Translations under genes and position numbers: made by a program
Source of the DNA: UBA6522 sp965237785
GTDB taxonomy: Bacteria; Pseudomonadota; Gammaproteobacteria; Steroidobacterales; Rariloculaceae
Length of the DNA: 64,000 bases
NCBI GenBank assembly: GCA_965237785.1
Contig: OZ250159.1
Location: 1,550,001-1,614,000, forward strand
Reading direction: 5' to 3'
Shown: piece after piece, positions 41,867-51,492 of the stretch
Layout of the letters: the number at the start of each line of letters is the position of its first letter
How positions within the stretch are numbered: position 1 is the stretch's first letter
The notes under the pieces: generated by a model
Databases searched by the model: none
Seen by the model: only the letters and a program-made list of their open reading frames with translations
What the model was told of the DNA's origin: nothing

Positions 41867-44068
41867 CTAAAACCGGAACGTTCGGCTGTACTTGACAGCG
41901 AACTGCGCCTGCCTGGAATCCAGGCGGGAGAATGCCGCCAAAGCGTCAAAATCGTGATTCCAGACGACGTAAAGATCTTCCCCGGCGCGCGGATTCCACC
42001 TCAGCCGGCTGTTGATACCAGCGCTACGGGACTGGTTGTCGTACTGAATCAGATTGATCCAGGACCATTTGACATTGAACGCAAGGTTGGCGCGTAACTG
42101 AATGAGACGCGTGGTGAAATCGCCGACCGGGAGTTCGACGTCGTTATATTGGAAATTCGCGCCGACGTACCAGCGGCTGCTTGGGCGCCAATCGACCCCC
42201 GCCTCGACCTGCATCCGGCTGCCGCCGTAAAAGTCGCCGTCGGCATAGGAAAATGTGGGTGCCAGCACCCGCTCTCCCGCCCCGTCCAGGTCGATGGAAT
42301 AGCCGGAAAATTCGTATTCGCCAGCGGGAATCAAAACACCGTCCGAGATCTCGAAGGGCTCCACCAGCACTTCCCACTCCCGTTTCACCAGGATGCTGTA
42401 TTGATCGCCTCGATGGTTCGCGATGCGAAAGGGCCGGAGCCAGATGTTTGCCGTTTCACGGTCCCCCGTCGTGTAGTTGTTGAACTCCTGAATCGACAGG
42501 AAAGTCTGGACCGACCGGATCCACGGATGCCCGCGCGGCCGATACCGACTGCCGGCCCATAGCCTCGTGCGCTCGATATCCGAACGATTGACGAAACCAA
42601 GCGCGGGATTGAAGTTGCTCTCGACAACTTCGTACTCAATTTTGCCGAACGGACCTTCGCTGGAAGGAAGGGAAAATTCGAATCCCCAACTGGATTGATC
42701 GGAATCGACCCCCGCGGTGTCGGTTTGCTGGTACCAGAGCGCGCTCTCAATCGTCCGTCCGGACGGCAACCGCGTATTGCGGTAGCGGAAATCGGCGCCC
42801 GCCAGGGAATTGTCATCGTTGGAACGTGGATCGCCGCTGGTAAGGATCATCCCCACGCTGGATTCGTCCAAAACGTTGGCGGAAATTCGGCCGACGAACA
42901 GATCGCTGTCATCGACGAAACCCTGCCTGCCCTCGTAGCCATCCTGACTGACTCCAAGCACACCGACATTCACGCGCCCCACCCGCCCGGTCAGCTTTGC
43001 GCCGGCATCGATATCCACGGCTTGACCGCGATCGCTCAGCCCGATGCGCCGAGAGAAAAACGGAATCCCGTTACCCCCGCGGTTTCCCTGGCGCGCCCGG
43101 CCGAATGAAAAGATATCCACGTCCTGCAGGAAGAAGTCGCGTTTCTCCGGGAAGAACGTCGAGAATCGAGTCAGATTGACCTGCCGGTCATCAACCTCGG
43201 TCGCCGAAAAGTCGGTATTGAAGGTCAGAACACCCGTCAGCGAGGGTGTGAAGTTATAGAACACATCCACGGACGGGTCAGCCTGGGTAGCCTCCCCGGC
43301 GGTGACAAAATTGCGGTTGCCGGCAAGGCTGATCGACGGAATGACATCCAGGCCCTTGCCCTGCTGGAGGCCGGAAAAGCCGCTGAGAACACCCGCCGAT
43401 CCTGGATTGATATTGCGGTCGTAGGACGTCCAGGCCATCCGCTCCTGCTTGCGGGGAATCGCACGGGCCACCGTGAATCCCCAATCGGAATTCCGGGGAT
43501 CGAAATTCAGGGACTTGAACGGAATGGTCATTTCGCCGGTCCAGCCCTGGTCGTCAACCGACGCTTCGGCGTACCAGATCCCGTCCCAGTCCTCGTTGAC
43601 GTTGGTCGCGCCGTCAAAGATTCCGTCGCGGCGAACGCCGTTGGGATTGAGCTGGAACCTGTATCCCGTCCGCATGTTGTTGAACGGATCGAGGACCACT
43701 TCGATCCGATCGTCGACGCCCACGGATTGGCCCTGGATCATCTGCCGAGCGGCAATCTCGGTCGGCTCGCTGTCCAGCAAACGAGCCCCCACGTAGAGGT
43801 TGTCGTCGTCGTAAAGTACGTAGAAAATCGACTCCTCGGTGGGTTCACCGTGGTCGAGCGGCTCGTACTGGTGCAGATCCCGAATGACAGTGGCTTCGGC
43901 CCAGACGGGATCGTCCAGTGCTCCGTCCACCTGCGGTGGCGTAACGGTGCGGACAATTTCCGTCATCTTCCGGGACGGCTGATCCTGGGCCGAGGTCGCG
44001 GCGCAGAGCAGCGCCAGGCAGACACCCGCAACCGGAACGCTTATCCGTTTATGAGATTCCAATACCAA
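41867..44068 (-). CDS. DUF5916 outer-membrane protein with N-terminal CBM9-like domain
   Basis: This 733-residue exported protein has a signal peptide to about residue 27. The first 200 residues form a CBM9-like sugar-binding fold: PPQVDGALDDPVWAEAT, FYVLYDDDNLYVGARLLD, FQLNPNGVRRDGIFDG and IPFKSLNF. The rest is DUF5916, a predicted beta-barrel: FFPEKRDFFLQDVDIFSFG and FFSRRIGLSDRGQAVDI are diagnostic, and it ends with aromatic KYSRTFRF. The start is TTG at 44068 with GGAG upstream. The function is unknown; possibly outer-membrane uptake or binding of glycans. Confidence 0.88.
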   Translation of the reverse strand: MVLESHKRISVPVAGVCLALLCAATSAQDQPSRKMTEIVRTVTPPQVDGALDDPVWAEATVIRDLHQYEPLDHGEPTEESIFYVLYDDDNLYVGARLLDSEPTEIAARQMIQGQSVGVDDRIEVVLDPFNNMRTGYRFQLNPNGVRRDGIFDGATNVNEDWDGIWYAEASVDDQGWTGEMTIPFKSLNFDPRNSDWGFTVARAIPRKQERMAWTSYDRNINPGSAGVLSGFSGLQQGKGLDVIPSISLAGNRNFVTAGEATQADPSVDVFYNFTPSLTGVLTFNTDFSATEVDDRQVNLTRFSTFFPEKRDFFLQDVDIFSFGRARQGNRGGNGIPFFSRRIGLSDRGQAVDIDAGAKLTGRVGRVNVGVLGVSQDGYEGRQGFVDDSDLFVGRISANVLDESSVGMILTSGDPRSNDDNSLAGADFRYRNTRLPSGRTIESALWYQQTDTAGVDSDQSSWGFEFSLPSSEGPFGKIEYEVVESNFNPALGFVNRSDIERTRLWAGSRYRPRGHPWIRSVQTFLSIQEFNNYTTGDRETANIWLRPFRIANHRGDQYSILVKREWEVLVEPFEISDGVLIPAGEYEFSGYSIDLDGAGERVLAPTFSYADGDFYGGSRMQVEAGVDWRPSSRWYVGANFQYNDVELPVGDFTTRLIQLRANLAFNVKWSWINLIQYDNQSRSAGINSRLRWNPRAGEDLYVVWNHDFDALAAFSRLDSRQAQFAVKYSRTFRF

Positions 44069-44332
44069 TGCTCAGAGTCTCCACGCGAGCTTGCCGCACC
44101 CACTACGACACTGTCGGTTACGGGCTGTGCCGGGCTCAGCACAACTCGATTTGCTGCCGCGCCCATTAACGAAATCGGGCGCTTCCCCCAAGAAGCCGCA
44201 AAGGTACACCAAAATGCACAAACGCACTCTGAAGAAATCTTAATGGTTCGATGAAGAACCTTTCCGCCGCGAGCGAATCGGCGGCCACAGCAGGAAATGG
44301 GTGAACGATGCGGGTTAGGTAAGCGATGCGGG

Positions 44333-46444
44333 CTAGACTTTCAGGCCCATCAAGGGAGCTTCTCCCTCAACGCCCTCGTGCTCCAGTACCGGCTCCTCGC
44401 CGGCCGACCAGGCAGGGATCGAGAATCGGACCCTGCGCCGCACCCGCGGGCCCTCCGGCCCGGGTTCGGACACCGGTTCATCCACGGTGACGAATTCCGC
44501 AGCCAGCCCATCACTCGCGAACCGCATCACGAAATACCCCACGCCGTCGGTATCCGCATATTCGAGATGAGGGTTGACCAAATCGCCCGCGGCCCGCTCC
44601 GCCGCGAGCGCCGCATCGCCTGTTTCCCCCAGCGTGGCCGCCGCTTCAGCCCCAAACAGCAACCAGGCATTGAGCGCCGGCATCATGGCTTGCTCGTAGT
44701 CGAACCTGGAACCATCAAATTGTACCAATGCGTTCAGTTCCGGGTCGGATCGGGTCCCGTTGTGCTGATTCTTGAGCCGCGGGCCCGAGCTGATGGCGGA
44801 ACCGACGAACTCCGCCAGCAGGGCGCGGGGTGATTCGGCATCGAAATCGTCGTACACCAAACCGGCAAAATGCGCGTGCCGGTCGCCGGTCACCGATACC
44901 AGGTTGCTGAGACCCTGCTCGGCGATAGTTCCCATGAGTTCCCGGCGCTCGACGGGGTAACCATCCCAGGTGTCGGTCCACCACAAATCGTTGTGGCTGC
45001 CGAACTCGTGAAAACGCATATCGAAGCCGAAGCGCATCAGCGGCACGTTGTTGCAGAGCACTTTCCATCGTGCTTCGCTCGCCCGCAGGGAAGCCGTCAA
45101 CCAGGCCTTTTGGTCTGCCCCCAACAGAGAGCCGGTGGGCCTATCCTTGCGGCTGTTGGGCAGTGCCACGCCGCCGAGATCGACGGTATCGGGAGGACTG
45201 CCGCCGTTGGCCGCGCGGCCGGCGCTCTGTACCTCGACAAGCGCCGCCGGGACCGGGGCGCTGGTAAGGAACTCGGAGCCGGGTACGTCGACGTCGAAGC
45301 CGCGCGGGGCGCGGTAGCTGCGTCCGTCGACGAGAAACAGCTCCGCCATCCGACCCCAGCGAATACTCCGGTAGATCGACAACGTCCCGATCGCTTCCAG
45401 GTTGTTGGGCTCGCGGCTCAGATAATGGTCGTCAAAATTGTCCAGCTCAGTGTTAACCACTTCGGCCGGCGTGAAATCCCTCGCGGGATTGTTCGTTGAA
45501 CCGTTGCGGCCAAGGGCGGCCGGAATGAACTCGAACCAGGCTTGGTTGCAGGCCACCTTGCGCCGCTGGGCCGGGCCGGCGGAATGGAAACTCTGCCACG
45601 CATCGTTATGAAACTCGTGATCGTCCCAAATGCTGACAAAGGGAAACGCCGCCCGGGCATCCTGAAGATCCGGGTCCAGAAGATAGAGTTTGTACAGTTC
45701 GCGGTAGTCCTCCAGGGTTTCCGCAACCAGTGGGTCTCCGCCTTGCTCAGCGGGACCCTGCGACGGCAACGACGGCACCTTGCGCAGCGACCCGTCACGG
45801 TTGCGCAGTTCGATTTCCTGGAGATTGAGATTCACGAGCGGGCCGCGATTGCTGGCCTCGTAAATGAAGTCGCCGACGTGAATGACGATGTCGAGCTTGC
45901 GATCCTCGGGCGCCTGCTCATCATCGAGCAATAACCGCCGATAGGCGCTGAACAGTCCCTCTTCGTAGTGCTGGCAGGAACATACGGCGGCATTCAACGG
46001 CTGCTCCGCATCCTCGGCTGGCGCGGTCCGGGTCCGCCCCGGCCGGCTCGCACTGCCATCGGGCGCCAGGAACCGGTAGTGGTAGCGGCTGTCGGGTTGG
46101 AGACCCGCCGCAAAGCACCGCACGGTGAAGTCGAAGCCGCGCTCGGCGACGATGCTCTCCTCGAGTATCACTTCGTTGAACGCCGCGTCCCGCGCGAGTT
46201 GTACCTGGAGTTCGACGCGCTCGGGATCGTCTTGCGCGGCGACAACCCGCGTCCACAGCACGACGGCATCGGGCTGCGGGTCCGCCGAAGCAACACCCTG
46301 GGGAAAGGCGAAGCGACCCGATGCGGATGTCGGCCTGGAGCAGCCCGGCAGCGCGGTCATCGACGCCATCGCTACAAAGCAGCCCGCAGAGCTGGCGAAG
46401 GATGCCAGAAATTCGCGGCGTGAAACGCTGGCAGGAGAATCCAT
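44333..46444 (-). CDS. phoD: PhoD-like alkaline phosphatase / phosphodiesterase
   Basis: This 703-residue exported metallophosphatase has a TAT signal (SRREFLASFASSAGCF). The N-terminal fibronectin-like PhoD_N domain has FPQGVASADPQPDAVVLWTRV. Catalytic region: VIHVGDFIYEAS, FVSIWDDHEFHNDAW and VSVTGDRHAHFAGL supply the metal ligands (Fe and Ca in PhoD). PhoD enzymes release phosphate from mono- and diesters. It is longer than B. subtilis PhoD (583), with an extra C-terminal segment. No Pho box was identified. Confidence 0.9.
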   Translation of the reverse strand: MDSPASVSRREFLASFASSAGCFVAMASMTALPGCSRPTSASGRFAFPQGVASADPQPDAVVLWTRVVAAQDDPERVELQVQLARDAAFNEVILEESIVAERGFDFTVRCFAAGLQPDSRYHYRFLAPDGSASRPGRTRTAPAEDAEQPLNAAVCSCQHYEEGLFSAYRRLLLDDEQAPEDRKLDIVIHVGDFIYEASNRGPLVNLNLQEIELRNRDGSLRKVPSLPSQGPAEQGGDPLVAETLEDYRELYKLYLLDPDLQDARAAFPFVSIWDDHEFHNDAWQSFHSAGPAQRRKVACNQAWFEFIPAALGRNGSTNNPARDFTPAEVVNTELDNFDDHYLSREPNNLEAIGTLSIYRSIRWGRMAELFLVDGRSYRAPRGFDVDVPGSEFLTSAPVPAALVEVQSAGRAANGGSPPDTVDLGGVALPNSRKDRPTGSLLGADQKAWLTASLRASEARWKVLCNNVPLMRFGFDMRFHEFGSHNDLWWTDTWDGYPVERRELMGTIAEQGLSNLVSVTGDRHAHFAGLVYDDFDAESPRALLAEFVGSAISSGPRLKNQHNGTRSDPELNALVQFDGSRFDYEQAMMPALNAWLLFGAEAAATLGETGDAALAAERAAGDLVNPHLEYADTDGVGYFVMRFASDGLAAEFVTVDEPVSEPGPEGPRVRRRVRFSIPAWSAGEEPVLEHEGVEGEAPLMGLKV

Positions 46445-46651
46445 TGCTGCCCCCGAAAGCCTGAACGAGAGGATTAAGCACCGGTGATGCGATGCGATTA
46501 TATCCCCTCCCGCACGTGTGACGAGATGAACGGGTTAAAGACAATTCGATCGACCCATTTGCCGTGAGGCCGACAAGGTTTCAGAATGGGCAACGGCGGC
46601 GGACGTACGACGGCTGGCGCCCGGTATCACAAATCAAAGGGTGGATCGACG

Positions 46652-47686
46652 ATGAAACAATTTTGCGAGCAAGCGGTAACGGTCCTTTTATGCTGCGCGA
46701 TGGCCCAGTTCGCGTACGGCCAGACCACCGGCATGGGGGCAGGCGAACCGGAGCGCGAGATCACCAATGTGACCGGCGATCTGTACCGCTTCAGACAGAC
46801 TCGGCACATCGGTATGTTCCTGGTTACGCCGGAGGGCATCATCGTCGTGGACCCCACCAATTCGGCCCTTGCCGGCTGGCTGAAGGGGCAACTCGACGAG
46901 CGGTTCGGCCTGCCGGTGAAGTACGTCATCTACAGCCACAGCCATAACGATCACGCCAGCGGTGGCGAAGTGTTTGCGGATACCGCGACCTTCGTCGGGC
47001 ACGAGAACATGCGCGCAAATCTCCAGCGCCCACCGGAAGACGCACCATTGCTGCCCCGCGAACAGCTCTGGGACGCGAATGAAGACGGCCTGATTCAGGA
47101 GAACGAGACCGAAGGCACGATGTACGGCAACAATTTTGCGAGCCGGGACACCGATGGCAACGGCGGCCTCAACCGCGCGGAAATCTGGGCCGTGCGTTTG
47201 GGCGGCGAACAAGTCCCCCCGGATATCTACTATTCGGACCGGGCGTCGGTGCAGCTAGGGGGCAAGACCGTCGAACTGCACTACACCGGCCGCAATCACA
47301 GCGACGACATGACCGTGGTGCTCTTCCCCGACGAACGCACCATCTATACCGTTGACTTCCTCACGCCGAATCGACCGCCTCGAACCGAACTTAACGGGGG
47401 ATTTCTGCCGGAATGGGTGGATTCGCTCAGGCGCGTGGAGCAATTGGACTTCGACATCATTTCACCGGGCCACGAATCGCCGGGGACCAGGGCGCAGGTC
47501 ACGGAGCAACGCGAATACCTGGAGGAACTGGTAGCCGCCGTTCAGGCCGGAATCGATGCAGGCAGGTCCAGGGAAGAACTGGTGGAGACAATCCTCATGG
47601 AGGACTACGACCACCTCATCGAATACGATTTCTCCCGCGCCGACAACGTGGCCGGCGCGTATGAAATCCTGATCTCCAGCCAGTAG
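46652..47686 (+). CDS. Exported metallo-beta-lactamase-fold hydrolase with two EF-hands
   Basis: This 344-residue protein has a signal peptide (cleavage near AYGQ, residue 23). The MBL motif is HSHNDH (96-101), followed by later ligands in TGRNHSDDM and SPGHESPG. Between them, two canonical EF-hand loops occur: DANEDGLIQENE (141-152) and DTDGNGGLNRAE (166-177), 13 residues apart. Each has acidic or Asn residues at 1, 3, 5, Gly at 6, a hydrophobic at 8 and Glu at 12. I start at the ATG at 46652. The substrate is unknown; relatives include MBL-fold lactonases and SoxH-like proteins. Confidence 0.88.
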   Translation: MKQFCEQAVTVLLCCAMAQFAYGQTTGMGAGEPEREITNVTGDLYRFRQTRHIGMFLVTPEGIIVVDPTNSALAGWLKGQLDERFGLPVKYVIYSHSHNDHASGGEVFADTATFVGHENMRANLQRPPEDAPLLPREQLWDANEDGLIQENETEGTMYGNNFASRDTDGNGGLNRAEIWAVRLGGEQVPPDIYYSDRASVQLGGKTVELHYTGRNHSDDMTVVLFPDERTIYTVDFLTPNRPPRTELNGGFLPEWVDSLRRVEQLDFDIISPGHESPGTRAQVTEQREYLEELVAAVQAGIDAGRSREELVETILMEDYDHLIEYDFSRADNVAGAYEILISSQ

Positions 47687-47788
47687 GCTGCTCGGTCTGC
47701 CGGCACTGGCGCCCGGTCCTTGCGATTCGCGACAAGGCGCCCGGTTTCTGGCAGAATTTCCTGACGTCTCCGATAGGGAGGATACGCC

Positions 47789-48406
47789 ATGCGACGATCG
47801 ATAGTTCTGCTCTCAATACTGTTGTTGTCGGGAACTGCAACCGCGCAGCGCTGGGTACCGTATTCCAGCAGCGAGGACGGCTTTCAGATGATGGCCCCCG
47901 GTGAGTTCGACATTGAGGTTGTCGACTTTGAATCGGAATACGGCATCATCGTGCCCGCGCGCGTCTATTCCCACGACAACGACGGCGGCCGATTCACCGT
48001 CACCGTGGTGGACTACCGCGACTCCCAGCAACTCCACAACGAGCGCATCAGGGAACTGGACAATGTGTATTTGCCGATTTACGGCCAGGTGGACGTGCGG
48101 GGCTCCGTTGCCTTTGCGGCAACAAACATCCGCAATCGGGCCGAAACGGTGGATTACGACGCTTACCACTACATCGGCCTCGTCGACGGGCATCAACTGC
48201 AGACCACGAATCCCGATGGAACGCGTACCTTTGCAGCCATCTACCTGCACAACAGCAAACTCTTTGTGATCGATGCGACGGTCAATCCAGGAACGCCCAC
48301 GGGCGGCATGTTCCAGCAATCGTTCACGTTCATCGACGAGAACGGCGATTCGATTCGGTATCGATCGTTCCGGGATGCTTACAAGGTTCTGCCTGCTTCC
48401 GAGTAG
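47789..48406 (+). CDS. Exported protein of unknown function
   Basis: This 205-residue protein has a clear signal peptide (MRRSIVLLSILLLSGTATAQ). The mature part is predicted beta-rich, with FQMMAPGEFDIEVVDFESEYGI, ARVYSHDNDGGRFTVTVVDY, and KLFVIDATVNPGTPTGGMF followed by QQSFTFIDENG. The pattern (a surface-exposed layout like 'MAPGEF..E....' with IDATV) resembles small exported proteins of unknown role. A GGGAGGA ribosome site supports the start. It lies 102 bases after the MBL gene. Confidence 0.7.
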   Translation: MRRSIVLLSILLLSGTATAQRWVPYSSSEDGFQMMAPGEFDIEVVDFESEYGIIVPARVYSHDNDGGRFTVTVVDYRDSQQLHNERIRELDNVYLPIYGQVDVRGSVAFAATNIRNRAETVDYDAYHYIGLVDGHQLQTTNPDGTRTFAAIYLHNSKLFVIDATVNPGTPTGGMFQQSFTFIDENGDSIRYRSFRDAYKVLPASE

Positions 48407-48467
48407 GAGGCTGAGAAGCACTGATTCATCAAGCGCCTATCCGCACTAACAGTTGTAGGAGCATGAA

Positions 48468-48839
48468 ATGCGAATGAGAACTCCAGGTCTCGCCGTCATC
48501 GCAGCCCAGGCCGCCGCATTCGCGGCGTGGGCTCACCATTCCCACGGCAACTACCAAATGACCGAGTACACCGAATTGGACGGGACGGTGACGGAAGTCT
48601 ACTTCATCAATCCGCACGCATGGGTTTATATGGAAGTGGTCGATTCCGAAGGCGAATCGTCGATCTGGGCAATGGAAGCGGCCGGTGCCACGGGCCTTGC
48701 CAGGGGCGGCATTTCAGCGGATGAACTTCAGCCTGGAGATAGCATCCATGTCAAATGCCACCGGCTCCGGGATGGAACCGACGGCTGTCTGCTCGGCTTC
48801 ATCACCACCGAGGACGGCACCGTCAAGGAGTGGGACTAG
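48468..48839 (+). CDS. DUF6152 family exported protein
   Basis: This 123-residue protein has a signal peptide (to about residue 22) followed by AHHSHGNYQM, with three histidines close together at the mature N-terminus. TELDGTVTEVYFINPHAWVYMEV, IWAMEAAGATGLARGGI and LQPGDSIHVKCHRLRDGTDG, split at HVKCHR, match the DUF6152 pattern. Its last 17 bases overlap the 3' end of the convergent DUF6152 gene at 48823. Confidence 0.8.
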   Translation: MRMRTPGLAVIAAQAAAFAAWAHHSHGNYQMTEYTELDGTVTEVYFINPHAWVYMEVVDSEGESSIWAMEAAGATGLARGGISADELQPGDSIHVKCHRLRDGTDGCLLGFITTEDGTVKEWD

Positions 48840-49248
48840 AGCTCTGGCCCGTGCCGCGAATATTGGAACCCGATCCTCGTGAGTAATACGTGCCGTTCAC
48901 TTCCATTCCCATGAACTCCGCCGTGCGTTGGGACTTGTCCCGTGGAGGATGGGCGATGATCTTGACCCGATTCCCGACCTTGAGAATCTGCGGCGAGATC
49001 CCGGATGCCACCATGCTCGCGGCCCCGGAACCCTCAAAACCCCAGCTCTCCGTCTTGCCGTCGGGAGTCGGCACGTCGAGGGTGACCCACATATGCGGAT
49101 TCTTCCACTCAACCTTGGTGACCACCCCTTCGACGGCAACGAACACGTCTACGTCGAACATCGCACGCGAATGATGGGCCGACAGCGGCACCGCCATCGA
49201 CACGAATCCGAGAAGCATCGTCAGGATGCCGACTGCCTTCCACGCCAT
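48823..49248 (-). CDS. DUF6152 family exported protein
   Basis: This 141-residue protein starts at the ATG at 49248 (MAWKAVGILTMLLGFVSMAV). After the signal peptide comes AHHSRAMFDVDVFVAVEG, VTKVEWKNPHMWVTLDV, SWGFEGSGAASMVASGI and LKVGNRVKIIAHPPRDKSQR: the full DUF6152 pattern. The longer frame above the start lacks similarity. It is last of three minus-strand genes after two 'family B' genes, 53 bases behind the nearest, and overlaps the plus-strand DUF6152 gene tail to tail by 17 bases. Confidence 0.8.
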   Translation of the reverse strand: MAWKAVGILTMLLGFVSMAVPLSAHHSRAMFDVDVFVAVEGVVTKVEWKNPHMWVTLDVPTPDGKTESWGFEGSGAASMVASGISPQILKVGNRVKIIAHPPRDKSQRTAEFMGMEVNGTYYSRGSGSNIRGTGQSSSPTP

Positions 49249-49301
49249 ACATGCCTCCCTTAAAACAGCGACTGCGATGCGCCACCCGAGTGCTGGATTC
49301 G

Positions 49302-50099
49302 CTAACCGAGGCGCGCTAGATAGGTCGCCGGTCCATCTTCCAGCCGGCAAAAGACCTCTTCGATTCTGTCGACGGATTGACGCTCGAACGTAACCGTCGG
49401 GCTCTCCCAGGGTATCGTCAGCGAGTTCCGATCTTCTACCCTCGCCTGATACTCGAGCGTGTCGGCATCGATGCGACGCCATCGCTCGACGACATGCATT
49501 GCGTCGGAGGTCAACCACACGCCTGTGCTGGCGTTCGTCGGCCTATCCTCGGGGCTCGCCAGCCATCCTTCACCGTTGAATGAAATCACGTCGACCACGA
49601 GCGTGTCGCCTTCCCACCGCGCCGTGGAGTCACCCATGTATGTGGGATACAAATACTGCTCCGCGGTATGCGGCCTACCGTCCGTTGGAATGATCCGGAA
49701 GACCGGGTAGGCCTCGGTGAGGACGAATGCGAATCCGGGGCTCTGAATAATCTGGATTGGGTGCCCCAACATCGCGGCGCGCGGAAAAGCGGGAGGAGCA
49801 CAGCGCATGGTTGGGTCATCCTCCGCCGAGAGTTCAGTCATCCGTGCGCGCGCCTCGGGCGTGTACAGCCCCTCAAGCGTCGCCAGATCGAACGGTTCGC
49901 GGCCGGAACCAGCGCCAAGGGGCACTGCTCTCCAGACACCGGCCAGGTTTGGTTCTCCCCACTCGGTCCGCGCCGCAAACGAACCGGTCCCGGTGCTTTC
50001 GATTGCTCCGTTCTCGTCCACCGCTTCTCGCAGACCGACCAGCACGGCAGCCCCGACGACGACCGCGCCAACGCCGACAGTCAGCGCACGTCTGCTCAT
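49302..50099 (-). CDS. 'Family B' exported protein of unknown function
   Basis: This 265-residue protein has an N-terminal membrane/signal segment (about residues 5-23). The motif set is WGEPNLAGVWRAVPLG, CAPPAFPRAAMLGHPIQIIQ, FRIIPTDGRPH, DSTARWEGDTLVVDVISFNG and HVVERWRRIDADTLEY. The same order recurs in the gene upstream and in the second half of the fusion at 39343. I know no characterised member. Its ATG overlaps the upstream gene's stop (ATGA). Confidence 0.75.
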   Translation of the reverse strand: MSRRALTVGVGAVVVGAAVLVGLREAVDENGAIESTGTGSFAARTEWGEPNLAGVWRAVPLGAGSGREPFDLATLEGLYTPEARARMTELSAEDDPTMRCAPPAFPRAAMLGHPIQIIQSPGFAFVLTEAYPVFRIIPTDGRPHTAEQYLYPTYMGDSTARWEGDTLVVDVISFNGEGWLASPEDRPTNASTGVWLTSDAMHVVERWRRIDADTLEYQARVEDRNSLTIPWESPTVTFERQSVDRIEEVFCRLEDGPATYLARLG

Positions 50100-51061
50100 C
50101 GAACACCACCTGGCGGCGCGGGTTCAACGGGGTCCGCACCTGGCGCATCGCTGTTCCTTGCTTCTTCGACGGCGAATTCCAGGTGTCGCGCCTCCAACTC
50201 GGGATCCGGGAAGCAGAGTGACTCCTGGAGCGTGTCGTACGGCATTATGCCCCGGCGGATTACCGCTCCGGTCCATGGGGCCGTGAGCATTTTCGGGTCT
50301 TCAACGACCACGCTGTATTCAACGATCTGCGCGTCCGGCCGACTCCAGCGCTCGACGATGCGCAACGCGTCGGAGGAGGTTTGCGGCAGCCCGTCCGGCG
50401 GCCGGGCCAAGCCAAGCCAGGGCTTGCCGTTGAAGTTAGTCACCTCGACAACCAGCGTGTCGCCTTCCCAATGACCGACCGACGAGCCTTGCATGGACGG
50501 CTTGTGCGACGCGCTCGGTTGGGGTTCGTTCTCGCCAACGATTGGGATGATCCGGAAGTTGCTACCGAGCTCGTTGAGCATCAGGAGGTATCCCGGGGCT
50601 GACACCAGTTGGACGGTTCCGGCCATCGAGCCGACGACGGGAGACCGCGGCCAGCAGTGAAATCTCGGGGTATCGACGCCGCGCCAATCGATCAGGCCTG
50701 CCGCGGCACCGCCAGCCTCTCTGTATTCGCGTACCTCCGGACGGTATAGCGACTCGAGCGGTACCGGGGGTGGGGTGAGTGTCGCGTCGGGCCAGTAGAC
50801 GCCCGAAAAGTCCGGCTTCCCGTCCCACGGCGTGCGTGGCGCCGGGTAGTTCACAGGGTCAGGTTCGTAAGCAGCGATGCGCGCTCTGGCCTCGGCGCGA
50901 CTCTCCACGCCTGGAGGGAGGAGTTCTACAATCCGCTCTGTCCAGTCCGCGCCCGGTGCCGCTGTCAGTGGCGGGGTATACGGCTGTATCTGCGCCGATG
51001 CGCGAGAAGCACCGATAGCGACGAGCAGCGCCATCACTGCGATACCGGAACGAGCCGGCAT
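50096..51061 (-). CDS. 'Family B' exported protein of unknown function
   Basis: This protein of about 321 residues starts at the ATG at 51061 (MPARSGIAVMALLVAIGASR), giving a clean signal peptide; an ATG at 51100 is also possible. Motifs: WDGKPDFSGVYWPDATLTP, FHCWPRSPVVGSMAGTVQLV, FRIIPIVGENEP, SSVGHWEGDTLVVEVTNFNG and IVERWSRPDAQIVEYSV. It is related to the next gene (49302) and probably arose by duplication. It is the first gene of a three-gene operon ending in a DUF6152 gene. Confidence 0.75.
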   Translation of the reverse strand: MPARSGIAVMALLVAIGASRASAQIQPYTPPLTAAPGADWTERIVELLPPGVESRAEARARIAAYEPDPVNYPAPRTPWDGKPDFSGVYWPDATLTPPPVPLESLYRPEVREYREAGGAAAGLIDWRGVDTPRFHCWPRSPVVGSMAGTVQLVSAPGYLLMLNELGSNFRIIPIVGENEPQPSASHKPSMQGSSVGHWEGDTLVVEVTNFNGKPWLGLARPPDGLPQTSSDALRIVERWSRPDAQIVEYSVVVEDPKMLTAPWTGAVIRRGIMPYDTLQESLCFPDPELEARHLEFAVEEARNSDAPGADPVEPAPPGGVR

Positions 51062-51492
51062 CGCCGTCACTGCAAACTTTTCGACGCTCAAAGCACACAT
51101 TCCCGTGCGAAAGACGAGAGACACCACAGAAGGTGGCAAAGTAGCGCACCCTACGGCTGAATTCAAATGACGGTTCACGCAATGGCGCTTGCGCCCGCGC
51201 GGGGCCCACATTGGCCACATTGACCGGGCGTTAGTCGGCGGCGAAGCAATAAAGGCGCCCTTCGGTGTTATCGATGCAATGATGGCTCGACAGCCATCCA
51301 TGCGTGACTCTTCTACCGATCTTGGGCTAGCTCGCCGACATTGGCAAGACGGAGGGTCGCTCCGAGAGGCGTCCCGCGGGTTCTGGAGGACCCAGACGGC
51401 GCCGGATGGGGGCACGGACTTCCAGTCCGGCCGAAACGCTCCCGACGGTGGAGACCCGGCACCGCGGGCAGATGCCCCATGACCGACGCCGG
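51062..51492. other. Gap without a recognisable gene
   Basis: This 431-base stretch lies upstream of the family B operon and downstream of dctM; both neighbours are on the minus strand. Open frames exist on both strands, but none resembles a known family. It must hold the family B promoter. I see no repeat or terminator that I trust. Confidence 0.5.

Noticed and set aside
51189..51482. Plus-strand 97-codon frame in the gap beside dctM
   Set aside because: No ribosome site, low-complexity composition and no family resemblance.
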